A stretch of DNA of 44,361 nucleotides from DATJBF01 sp035515475 (GTDB lineage Bacteria; Verrucomicrobiota; Verrucomicrobiia; Palsa-1439): the NCBI GenBank assembly GCA_035515475.1, contig DATJBF010000040.1:1-44361 (forward strand), written 5' to 3'. Shown in pieces: positions 1 through 6,751 of the stretch. Below the pieces are notes generated by a model. The model was given only the letters and a program-made list of their open reading frames with translations. It was not told the origin of the DNA and made no database searches. How positions within the stretch are numbered: the first letter of the stretch is position 1; each line of letters begins with the position of its first letter. Position numbers and translations under genes: made by a program.

Positions 1-314
1 CGGATCGCCTCGCGCGCCGCGCCACCATCGGCACGGGAACGATCCACGGGAAAACAGCCAATCGTACGCAGCAACTTCGCCATCCACGGTTTGCGAAACA
101 TCTCGGCCATGGTCATGAACTCGACCGGCCGCGGCACCACAGCGCCAATCAGCGGCGGATCGACGAAACTGATGTGGTTGCTGACAACGAGCAGCCCGCC
201 ATCACGGGGAAAGCGGTCGCGTCCGATGATGCGCGTGTGGAAGACGCCCCGAAAGACGGTCGTGGACAGCGTCTTGCAGACGCCGTAGTACAGCAGATAA
301 AAGCCGAGTCGCAT
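1..314 (-). CDS. 1-acyl-glycerol-3-phosphate acyltransferase family protein (PlsC-like), C-terminus outside window
   Basis: The translation from the ATG at 314 runs off the window after about 104 residues. It contains NHISFVDPP, the NHxxxxD block I of PlsC/LPLAT acyltransferases (His and Asp are the catalytic pair), and later GCFPVDRSRADGG, matching the block with the conserved F-P/V-x-R region. Family knowledge: these enzymes transfer an acyl chain from acyl-ACP or acyl-CoA to lysophosphatidic acid or related acceptors at the inner membrane. The start lies 10 nt after the stop of the GNAT gene on the same strand, so the two are probably co-transcribed. The exact acceptor cannot be told from this fragment; an aminolipid or ornithine-lipid acyltransferase is also possible. 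Confidence 0.85.
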   Translation of the reverse strand, partial: MRLGFYLLYYGVCKTLSTTVFRGVFHTRIIGRDRFPRDGGLLVVSNHISFVDPPLIGAVVPRPVEFMTMAEMFRKPWMAKLLRTIGCFPVDRSRADGGAAREAI

Positions 315-324
315 GTGCTGCGAC

Positions 325-906
325 TCAGCCGGCGCCGGCGTACTCTTCGTCGGTGATGATGTGGCGGCCCATGAGCACGTAGTCGTGGCTGATGGCCTGC
401 ATGTCCTTGACGTAGTCCTCGAGCACGAGCATCTCATGAAAGCCGCGTTCCTGGAAGACGCGGCGGGCGGCCTGTTGTTCGCCCAGGAATTCCGCTTCGA
501 GTTTCTCCAGACCCACGTTGCGGGCGATGTCGATGAGTTCGCTGACGAGAATCCCAGCCAGACCGCGGCCCCGGTAACTGGGATGCACGACCACGCTCAG
601 CCGGCCAATGTGCCGTTTCCAGCCGCCGAGCGTCTGGTGCAACGACGCGTCGGCGACAACCTTGTCGCCGTCGAGCGCCAGCAACGGCAGGATTTTCCCG
701 TAGTCGATGCGCTGGCACCAGTCGTGGATGACTTCCGGGTCGGTGACGCGATGTTTGAACAGGATCCGCTCGTTGTCGGGTACGGCCACGAAGAACTCGT
801 GGAACCGCTTTTCGTCGCCGGCTTCCAAGGGGCGGATCATGACCGAAGAACCATTCTTGAGTTTTACCGCTCTGGGAAACTTTTCGAGAATGTCATTCAG
901 TTGCAT
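325..906 (-). CDS. GNAT family N-acetyltransferase
   Basis: A 193-residue protein starting MQLNDILEKFPRAVKL. I chose the ATG at 906 because GAGG lies about 7 nt upstream and the longer open frame upstream is translated repeat and spacer. It has the GNAT core: a beta strand, then HPSYRGRGLAG (motif A, R-x-x-G-x-G/A, which binds the acetyl-CoA pyrophosphate), and a C-terminal RRVFQERGF motif typical of the family. Family knowledge: it transfers an acetyl (or acyl) group from CoA to an amine. The substrate is unknown. It lies between a glycosyltransferase and an acyltransferase on the same strand, which could hint at envelope lipid or glycan modification, but that is only context. Confidence 0.85.
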   Translation of the reverse strand: MQLNDILEKFPRAVKLKNGSSVMIRPLEAGDEKRFHEFFVAVPDNERILFKHRVTDPEVIHDWCQRIDYGKILPLLALDGDKVVADASLHQTLGGWKRHIGRLSVVVHPSYRGRGLAGILVSELIDIARNVGLEKLEAEFLGEQQAARRVFQERGFHEMLVLEDYVKDMQAISHDYVLMGRHIITDEEYAGAG

Positions 907-973
907 GGCGTCACCTCGGTTCGGCAGAATAACGACCGGCAAAATTGAATGCAAGCATGGAGATGCGACCTGT

Positions 974-997
974 TGTAGCGGCGGTCTGTGACCGCCG
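974..997. repeat. Half-copy of the TGTAGCGGCGGTC palindromic repeat
   Basis: TGTAG is followed by a perfect 8-bp stem CGGCGGTC / GACCGCCG with a 3-nt loop. The same stem occurs inside the neighbouring glycosyltransferase gene at 1634-1652. This copy lies in the 121-bp gap between the GNAT and glycosyltransferase genes. It is followed by a second small hairpin, CCGGCCA/TGGCCGG (about 1006-1026), just after the glycosyltransferase stop, which could help termination but has no T-run. Confidence 0.7.
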
Positions 998-1027
998 AAA
1001 TTTCCCCGGCCAACCGCTGGCCGGCGC

Positions 1028-2416
1028 TCACCGGGCGCCACCGCAGCTTGGAGGCATCGGATCTTCCGCCACGCTGGCCAACAACCCGGCCAGTTGCGCG
1101 GCCGCCCGCGTGGGAGGCGACAGGACCCCGGTTTTTCGGGTACGGCCGTCCGTGATCATCCCGTTGATGGCGTTGGCCAATGCGGCGGGGTTCGTGCAAT
1201 CGACGACCAGACCCGTGGCGCCGTAATGAGAATGCGAGATCACGCGGCAGCCCGCGGCCTGCGCCTCGGCAATCGTCAGTCCGTAGCTTTCGTGCCGCGA
1301 CGGTGACACGAACACGTCGGCGCGTTGCAGCAGTGCGGCCTTGGTTTCGCCCGACACGTGGCCCGTGAACTCGATCCGCGCGTTCGTGATTCTCGCTGCC
1401 CGTCGACGGAGTTTTCGTTCGTAGGTCCGGCCCTTCATGTAGGCCGGAGCGCCGCAAATGAACAGGCGCAACCTGCGGTCTGACGTTTCGACACGGGGCA
1501 GGGCCGCCAGCAGGCGTTCGATTCCTTTCTCCGGCGAGAGGCGGCTCAACGTCAGCACGACGAATTCATTATCGTCGATAGTGTAGCGGCGCTCTGTGAG
1601 CGTCGATCTTTCTGGCGAAATTGCCGGACGGCGGTCATAGACCGCCGCTACAGATGTGATTGAAGCCGACACATCCCCCCACGGCAGCACAACAATCTTC
1701 TCCGGCGGACACCACGGATAACAACGCCCGATCGTGTCCCGCATCGGGGCCGACGGCACGACGAGGCGCAGGCTGTGCCGCACGCACTCGAACTGCTTCT
1801 GGAACACGAGTCGCAGCACGTCGGGCAACCAGCCGAACCAGCGGAATCGCGCGACCGTTTCCGGTTTCACCAGTCCGCGCAGGTAAAACGTGGTAAAATA
1901 TTCGACCACGTCCACGTGCAAGATCGTGACGATGCGGTACCCGCGTTCGCCCAACGCGGCAAAATCCGGTCCTTCGCTGATGTCGTTGCTCAGGACAACG
2001 CAACGGCGCGGGTCGCGCTTCAGGATTTCCGCCGTCACGGCTCGCTCGAACTCCCGGCAGAACCGGGCGTATTCGAGTTCGGTCATCTCGGTAAGGCGGT
2101 AGGGCGCGACTCCGTCCACGACACGCGAGCGGGCCGCCGGACACGCCGCTTCTCGACGACCAAGCCCCACGGATTTCGGGCTGAGCACCGTCAGCTCAAA
2201 TGGAAAGGCATTTGTGGGAGCGACATTCCTGTCGCGATTCTGTGGGGTTGTGGAGAGGCCGGTCGCCCCGACCCCCGTGTCGGGGCTCCCACGAGAAGCA
2301 GCACTCGACTCCTGCCACTCGCGGATCAGATAATCCGCGACCGCCTTGCCGCCGCCGAGCGGTTCGGTGTCGGGAAATTCCGCGTGCGCCGCGCTGTAGA
2401 TCACCTCAAAATTCAC
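1028..2416 (-). CDS. Glycosyltransferase family 4-like protein carrying two in-frame palindromic repeats
   Basis: A 462-residue GT-B type glycosyltransferase starting with GTG (MNFEVIYSAAHAEFP). The N-terminus has the GGGKAVADYLIREW acceptor-side helix. The C-terminal half has LSRLSPEKGIERLL (nucleotide-sugar binding), FTGHVSGETKAAL and SRHESYGLTIAEAQAAG, the E-x7-E-like motif of GT4. Family knowledge: it transfers sugar from an activated donor, probably to a cell-surface glycan or lipid. Two stretches, about residues 42-68 and 256-279, do not look like GT sequence: they are translations of the palindromic elements at 2214-2292 and 1582-1652 (for example SVAAVYDRRP). Both keep the frame open, so the protein may be functional with surface-loop inserts, or may be decaying. 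Confidence 0.85.
   Translation of the reverse strand: MNFEVIYSAAHAEFPDTEPLGGGKAVADYLIREWQESSAASRGSPDTGVGATGLSTTPQNRDRNVAPTNAFPFELTVLSPKSVGLGRREAACPAARSRVVDGVAPYRLTEMTELEYARFCREFERAVTAEILKRDPRRCVVLSNDISEGPDFAALGERGYRIVTILHVDVVEYFTTFYLRGLVKPETVARFRWFGWLPDVLRLVFQKQFECVRHSLRLVVPSAPMRDTIGRCYPWCPPEKIVVLPWGDVSASITSVAAVYDRRPAISPERSTLTERRYTIDDNEFVVLTLSRLSPEKGIERLLAALPRVETSDRRLRLFICGAPAYMKGRTYERKLRRRAARITNARIEFTGHVSGETKAALLQRADVFVSPSRHESYGLTIAEAQAAGCRVISHSHYGATGLVVDCTNPAALANAINGMITDGRTRKTGVLSPPTRAAAQLAGLLASVAEDPMPPSCGGAR
1582..1652. repeat. REPIN-like double-hairpin repeat inside the glycosyltransferase gene
   Basis: A 71-bp element bounded by perfect 10-bp inverted ends TGTAGCGGCG / CGCCGCTACA. Each end is part of its own hairpin: CGGCGCTC tgt GAGCGTCG at the left and CGGCGGTC ata GACCGCCG at the right. 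It is in frame in the GT gene and encodes the SVAAVYDRRP segment. The architecture matches REP doublets (REPINs), normally intergenic. Confidence 0.75.
2214..2292. repeat. Second REPIN-like double-hairpin repeat inside the glycosyltransferase gene
   Basis: A 79-bp element with 8-bp inverted ends GTGGGAGC / GCTCCCAC. Inside are two hairpins: GCGACA ttcc TGTCGC next to the left end, and GCCCCGAC / GTCGGGGC next to the right end. It is in frame in the GT gene near its N-terminus and belongs to a different sequence family from the 1582 element. Confidence 0.75.
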
Positions 2417-2561
2417 GGAGAATGTTTTGCGCGGTCATTCCCAGCTTGTCGAGAGCGGAGTTCGACGGGACGCCCCGTTTTGTTTCGTGGCAGATCTATA
2501 TTGGATTGCGAGCGCCGCTGAGGTATACGGTGTTGGGAGACATGATGTGAGGCCTTCACTG

Positions 2562-2846
2562 ATGCTGGCGGAGCGTGTAACCACGAAGTTGAGACTTGTC
2601 TCGCTTGTACTTGTTGTCCTCGTCCTGTCATCTTCCACTGCTTTGGCCTCAGACTTCACCGGTATCCTGGTTTGGGTTCCATTCGGTCTTGTTTTGGGAG
2701 TGGCCACATCCTTTTTTTGCGCACGGTGGTCGCAGAAAACCTGGGAGAAGGTTCTATCGTGGGTTTTGCTTCCCATGTTTGCATTCTTATGGTTCGCCTT
2801 TATCTTGCTCCTCGGCTCGGGAATATCAGCCATAATATACCAATGA
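2562..2846 (+). CDS. Small hypothetical membrane protein
   Basis: A 94-residue protein from ATG 2562 (MLAERVTTKLRLVSLV). It starts with a strongly hydrophobic segment ending in ALASD, which could be a signal peptide or a first membrane helix. Two more hydrophobic helices follow, around residues 35-52 and 65-90, with a short basic loop (ARWSQKTWEK) between them. I do not recognise a family. Start choice is uncertain because no good ribosome-binding site is visible, and the upstream in-frame codons do not look protein-like. It stands alone between divergent or opposite-strand genes. Confidence 0.5.
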   Translation: MLAERVTTKLRLVSLVLVVLVLSSSTALASDFTGILVWVPFGLVLGVATSFFCARWSQKTWEKVLSWVLLPMFAFLWFAFILLLGSGISAIIYQ

Positions 2847-2940
2847 TAAGGCCGAGACTTCGACGGACGTGATGCGCCCATCCATGCGCTGCGGCCAGCC
2901 GCGAGCGTCACTCGGTCAACGGTAGCCCAGACTCAGATAA

Positions 2941-4062
2941 TTACGGTTGGGGGAATTTCTTGTTGAGGAAGCGGCCGTTTTTCTGCACCAACTCACCGTC
3001 CACGTAAAGTTCGCCACCGTGGTGGAGGTCGCAGACCATGTCCCAGTGCAACCCGCTCCGGTTCTTGTTGCCGGTCTCGGAATAGCCGGCGCCCAACGCA
3101 AGGTGGATGGTGCCGCCGATCTTTTCGTCGAACAACGTGTTCTTGGTGTACCGCTTGACGTTGTAGTTGGTGCCGATGGCCGCTTCGCCGAGGTAGCACG
3201 AACCGCTGTCCATCTTGATCATCGCCCGCAAAAAGTCCTGTCCCTTCTCGGCCTCGGCCTTGGCGACTTTGCCGCGTGCGAACGTCAGCCGCGCGCCGTG
3301 GACCTCGCGTCCGCCATGGACCGCCGGGAAACTGAACTTCACGTGGCCTTCGACGCTGTTCTCGACGGGGCCGGTGAACACTTCGCCGTCGGGGAAATTG
3401 TAATGGCCGTCGCAATTGATCCATTTCCGGCCCTTGCAGGAGTAACGAATGTCGGTGTCTTCGGCAACGATCCGCACTTCGCGCGATTTGTTGAGGAAGT
3501 TGGTGAGCGCTTGCTGTTCCTTCGAGACGCGTTTCCAGGCAGCGATGGGGTCGCGGTCGTCCAGGTGGCCGGCGCCATAGACGAAGTCTTCGTATTCTTC
3601 GAGCGACATCTCGGCATCCTGCGCGCTGGCCTGGCAGGGCCATTGGGTGCCGACCCAACGCAACGCGCCGCTCGCGCTGCGGTCCATAAAAATCTTGTTG
3701 AGCGGTTTGCGGGCGGCCGACGCCGCGGCGAGCCGTTGGGGATCGACGTTGGTGAGCGCCTTGGTGTTTTCGTCAGCCCAAATGCCCAGCGACGCATCAA
3801 TCCGCTGGAGTTTGTATTTCGCAAATGGCGACAGCCACTTGAGTTGTCGCTGGTCGGCTTCGGCATAGAAGATTTCCGGCAGGCCGTCGAGCGCGATGTC
3901 GCAGACGACGAACGCGCCGCAGCGCAACGCGGCGCGGTAACATTCGCGAATCAACGGCGCGGCGATGGCCTCGCCGTTGATGGACACAACATCGCGCGGC
4001 TTCAATTTCAGTGAGTAGGTCGTCAGCAGACGGGCCAGCTTCTCGATACGCGGGTCTTTCAT
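2941..4062 (-). CDS. M29 family aminopeptidase (AmpS/AmpT-like)
   Basis: A 373-residue protein, close to the usual length of about 370-410 for peptidase family M29. The start at 4062 (MKDPRIEKLARLL) fits the conserved N-terminus. All five metal ligands expected for M29 are visible: E227 (in GEVFT), E293 (GEAAIGTN), H320 (IHLALGAGY), H339 and D341 (HWDMVCDL). Family knowledge: cytoplasmic, dinuclear-metal, broad-specificity leucyl-type aminopeptidase that removes N-terminal residues from peptides. It sits alone on the minus strand downstream of a lipoprotein gene, separated from it by a palindromic repeat. Confidence 0.93.
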   Translation of the reverse strand: MKDPRIEKLARLLTTYSLKLKPRDVVSINGEAIAAPLIRECYRAALRCGAFVVCDIALDGLPEIFYAEADQRQLKWLSPFAKYKLQRIDASLGIWADENTKALTNVDPQRLAAASAARKPLNKIFMDRSASGALRWVGTQWPCQASAQDAEMSLEEYEDFVYGAGHLDDRDPIAAWKRVSKEQQALTNFLNKSREVRIVAEDTDIRYSCKGRKWINCDGHYNFPDGEVFTGPVENSVEGHVKFSFPAVHGGREVHGARLTFARGKVAKAEAEKGQDFLRAMIKMDSGSCYLGEAAIGTNYNVKRYTKNTLFDEKIGGTIHLALGAGYSETGNKNRSGLHWDMVCDLHHGGELYVDGELVQKNGRFLNKKFPQP

Positions 4063-4137
4063 GCGTTGTCTTCTAGCCCAAGAACGAAGCGATTTCAAAC
4101 CCGGCGTGATCTTTTCGAGTTCCGGGACCTACGCTCC

Positions 4138-4210
4138 TGTAGCCGAAGCGTGAGCTTCGGCCCCGTCCGCGGCTTTTACCGGCCTCAGGCGGGCAAGCGC
4201 CGCCGCTACA
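4138..4210. repeat. REPIN-like palindromic repeat between the lipoprotein and aminopeptidase genes
   Basis: A 73-bp element with TGTAGC / GCTACA ends, resembling the element at 1582-1652. The left half is a CCGAAGC gtga GCTTCGG hairpin; the right half ends GCCGCCGCTACA. It fills most of the gap between the lipoprotein stop and the aminopeptidase start. Confidence 0.65.
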
Positions 4211-4236
4211 GTTACCCATCGAACGAACCGCCGTGT

Positions 4237-4833
4237 TTACTTCCCGAGATCCAGCGCGTGTCTCTTGAGAACAAAGGTGTGGGTGGCGGGAAACGCGTTC
4301 GTGTCGCCCCCGTATGTCGCTAAAAACTTCTCCCAATCCGCCGCCGACGCGGTGAACAGCGGCCAATTGTCGTCTCCGGCGCGCTTGATAACGGGCAAAC
4401 TGATCTGGCCCTTGGCCATGGCGTTGGTCAGCCAATCGAGGTCGAGCGGTTTGAAGACCAGCCGACCATCGCTGGTTTCGACCTTCGACACCGTGTGGGC
4501 GGGCCGGGCGTGCCACGCCCAATACCAACTCACCTTGGCATCGTCGCCGAGATCTCCTGCGATCGAATCGCAAAAGAGACGTCCGTCGACCTTGAAGAAC
4601 GTCACATCGATCGTGGCGACGAGGCCCTGGTCGTCGATGGTCTTGATCTTGTCGTCGTGAATTTGCCAGGGCGCCGAGGCCCGTTTGGGGCTTTCCCCCC
4701 AAGCCGTGACCAAATCCCAATCGCCGTTGAGTTGGGGGAGGGCGGTTTTCGATCTGGCGGTGTAGAACGGATGGAACGACTGCACGATGCAGCCGGCCAT
4801 CAGCACAAGCGGAACAAGCCAGACGCGTTTCAT
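4237..4833 (-). CDS. Putative lipoprotein of unknown function
   Basis: A 198-residue protein starting MKRVWLVPLVLMAGC. I chose ATG 4833 because AGGAGGAT lies about 6 nt upstream and the N-terminus is then a short type II signal peptide with an LMAGC lipobox (Cys at about residue 15). The mature part has no membrane segment and is rich in aromatic residues: NGDWDLVTAWGESP, then repeated beta-rich stretches such as IDVTFFKVDGRLFCDS. I do not recognise the domain. It is probably anchored to a cell membrane on the periplasmic side. Confidence 0.8.
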   Translation of the reverse strand: MKRVWLVPLVLMAGCIVQSFHPFYTARSKTALPQLNGDWDLVTAWGESPKRASAPWQIHDDKIKTIDDQGLVATIDVTFFKVDGRLFCDSIAGDLGDDAKVSWYWAWHARPAHTVSKVETSDGRLVFKPLDLDWLTNAMAKGQISLPVIKRAGDDNWPLFTASAADWEKFLATYGGDTNAFPATHTFVLKRHALDLGK

Positions 4834-4993
4834 GAGGGGTATCCTCCTGGTTCCTTCATTGCGGGCGAGAATAGTCGTTTGAGAGGCTGGCGCAATGGAA
4901 AAGAATGCCGAGCAAGCAGTTAGGCGGGATGCCGCGGCACATGACCTGCTCATTTGAACGCCCACGAGCCGCAACAACGGAGGACGGACCAAA

Positions 4994-5806
4994 TTGTACC
5001 TACAGTACTACAACCTGCGTGAAGCGCCGTTCAACATCACGCCTGACCCGCGGTTTCTGTTCTTCAGCAGCAAGCATCAGGAAGCGTTCAACCACCTGCT
5101 GTTTGGGATCCACCAACGCAAGGGGTTCATCGAACTGACCGGTGAGGTCGGCGCGGGCAAGACCACCGTCTGCCGCAAGCTGCTGGAAGACCTCGGCCCG
5201 CGTTACAAGACGGCGCTGATTCTGAATCCGTGCCTGACCAGCTATCAACTCCTCAAAACGATTGCGCTCGAGTTTGGGCTGAAGCCTCGCGGAATCGACC
5301 GGGTCGCCTATCTTCAGGCACTCAACGAGTTCGTTCTGGAGGAGGTCAACCAGAGCAACAACATTGTGCTGGTGATTGACGAGGCGCAGGACCTCACCGA
5401 CGAATTGCTCGAGCAGGTCCGGTTACTGTCCAACCTGGAAACCGACCAGCAGAAACTGATGCAAATCGTTTTGATGGGACAGCCGGAACTCCGCAAGAAA
5501 CTTTCGCAGCCCGAACTCCGTCAACTGCGGCAGCGGATCACGGTCCGGTATCATCTCCAGCCGCTCGATTTGGCGGAAACCGCCGGTTACATCAACCACC
5601 GTCTCGCGTTGGCCGGGGCGAATGGCACCCCGAGCTTCGACGAGGGTGCGATCAAGCTGGTCTACAAGTATTCGGGCGGCATTCCCCGCCTGATCAACGC
5701 GGTTTGCGACAAGACGCTTCTGGCTGGATTCGTCACGCAAACCGGGCTGATCACGCGGCAACTGGTCGACCTCGCCGTCGAAGAGCTTGAAGGAGTGGCC
5801 GCATGA
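4994..5806 (+). CDS. AAA ATPase of the ExeA/GspA type (general secretion pathway protein A-like)
   Basis: A 270-residue protein with a TTG start at 4994, preceded by GGAGG. The N-terminus YYNLREAPFNITPDPRF is the signature of ExeA/GspA and exosortase-associated ATPases. Walker A is GEVGAGKTT (about residues 49-57) and Walker B is IVLVIDEAQ; the C-terminal part has YKYSGGIPRLIN, the AAA sensor-2-like region. It lacks the peptidoglycan-binding domain of full ExeA (over 500 residues). Family knowledge: ExeA works with ExeB in placing the type II secretin in the cell wall. The next gene overlaps by ATGA and encodes a GspB-like partner, which supports this role. Confidence 0.88.
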   Translation: MYLQYYNLREAPFNITPDPRFLFFSSKHQEAFNHLLFGIHQRKGFIELTGEVGAGKTTVCRKLLEDLGPRYKTALILNPCLTSYQLLKTIALEFGLKPRGIDRVAYLQALNEFVLEEVNQSNNIVLVIDEAQDLTDELLEQVRLLSNLETDQQKLMQIVLMGQPELRKKLSQPELRQLRQRITVRYHLQPLDLAETAGYINHRLALAGANGTPSFDEGAIKLVYKYSGGIPRLINAVCDKTLLAGFVTQTGLITRQLVDLAVEELEGVAA

Positions 5807-6432
5807 GTTTGATCAACGAAGCGCTCAAACGGACCCGCGACGCATCATTCAGCGGCAGTGCGGCTCCGGCTGCGGTACCGAGCTATCGCGCCCAGAGCGG
5901 AGTCGAATCGAGCGGATCCAAGGGCACGCTGCTGGTTACTGTCTTGGTGGCAACCATCGCGGTCGCCGGCTTCGTCGGGCTGGCTTCGCGGGTGGCCAGT
6001 CGTGTCCAGGGTTTGAATGACGGGCTCGATCCGAGCCCGGAGGCGACGTCGGCCGTTCCGAAGACAAAGCCGCCGGAGCCGCCGGCGAACGCCGCGCCGG
6101 CCCCGGTCGCGTCGACGAAGGTCCAACCAATCCAAGCCGAGCCGGCGGCAACCACCCCGGCGGCCGATTCAAAAGCTGGTGAAGATCAATTGGTCGCGCG
6201 CGTGGTGGAAAAGATCAGGGCGGAGCAGGCGGCAGCGGCTCCCGCGACTCCGGAACTGCCGAAGTTCGTTCTCCAAGGGATCACTTACGCCACGGACGGG
6301 AGCGTGGCGATGATCAACGGGTTGAGCGTTCGCGAAGGTGAAGACATCGAAGGCGCGCACGTCGTGGCGATAGACCGGCGCACCGTGAAACTCGATTGTG
6401 GTGGCCGCGAGGTCGTGCTCCGGCTGCCGTAA
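5803..6432 (+). CDS. GspB/ExeB-like protein
   Basis: A 209-residue protein beginning MSLINEALKRTRD, the characteristic N-terminus of GspB/ExeB-type proteins. Order of regions: a short cytoplasmic N-terminus, one membrane helix at about residues 47-66 (LLVTVLVATIAVAGFVGLAS), a long Pro/Ala-rich periplasmic linker, and a C-terminal beta domain (LQGITYATDGSVAMINGL ... VKLDCGGREVVLRL) typical of the GspB periplasmic module. Its start overlaps the stop of the ATPase gene (ATGA), so they are translationally coupled and probably form an ExeAB-like complex. No other secretion gene is nearby. Confidence 0.85.
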   Translation: MSLINEALKRTRDASFSGSAAPAAVPSYRAQSGVESSGSKGTLLVTVLVATIAVAGFVGLASRVASRVQGLNDGLDPSPEATSAVPKTKPPEPPANAAPAPVASTKVQPIQAEPAATTPAADSKAGEDQLVARVVEKIRAEQAAAAPATPELPKFVLQGITYATDGSVAMINGLSVREGEDIEGAHVVAIDRRTVKLDCGGREVVLRLP

Positions 6433-6548
6433 TCGGCAGGTGCGAAACGCATTTGCGGTAGCCACCACAAGATTCCCGGAATCTTCCGCGAATAGGATTC
6501 GCGGCTGCAATTGTGCCCCGATATACTCCTGGCAGTCTGAACGTTGCC

Positions 6549-6746
6549 ATGAAACTCTTCCATTGGGGCCTGCTGCTGCGGTACATGGTATACGGCGTGT
6601 TGCCGCTGGTCGTGGGATTTGTCCTGCTCGAGCGTTACGTGGGAGAGGGATGGGCCGGGTACGGCATTGTCGTTTTGGCGTTCCTTCTCCCGTTTGTCGC
6701 CATCGGCTGGCTCGGCTACCAGCATTTCCGGCATCGCAACCGTTGA
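6549..6746 (+). CDS. Small two-helix membrane protein, unknown
   Basis: A 65-residue protein from ATG 6549 (MKLFHWGLLLRYMVYG). It has two hydrophobic helices (about residues 7-27 and 35-56) separated by a short charged loop with ERYVGEG, and ends in a basic tail (HFRHRNR). I do not recognise it. It lies 116 nt after the GspB-like gene on the same strand and could share its transcript. It ends 5 nt before the stop of the convergent radical SAM gene. Confidence 0.5.
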   Translation: MKLFHWGLLLRYMVYGVLPLVVGFVLLERYVGEGWAGYGIVVLAFLLPFVAIGWLGYQHFRHRNR

Positions 6747-6751
6747 GCCGG

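Noticed and set aside
2947..4014. 355-codon plus-strand open frame opposite the aminopeptidase
   Set aside because: Shadow; all five M29 metal ligands are on the minus strand.
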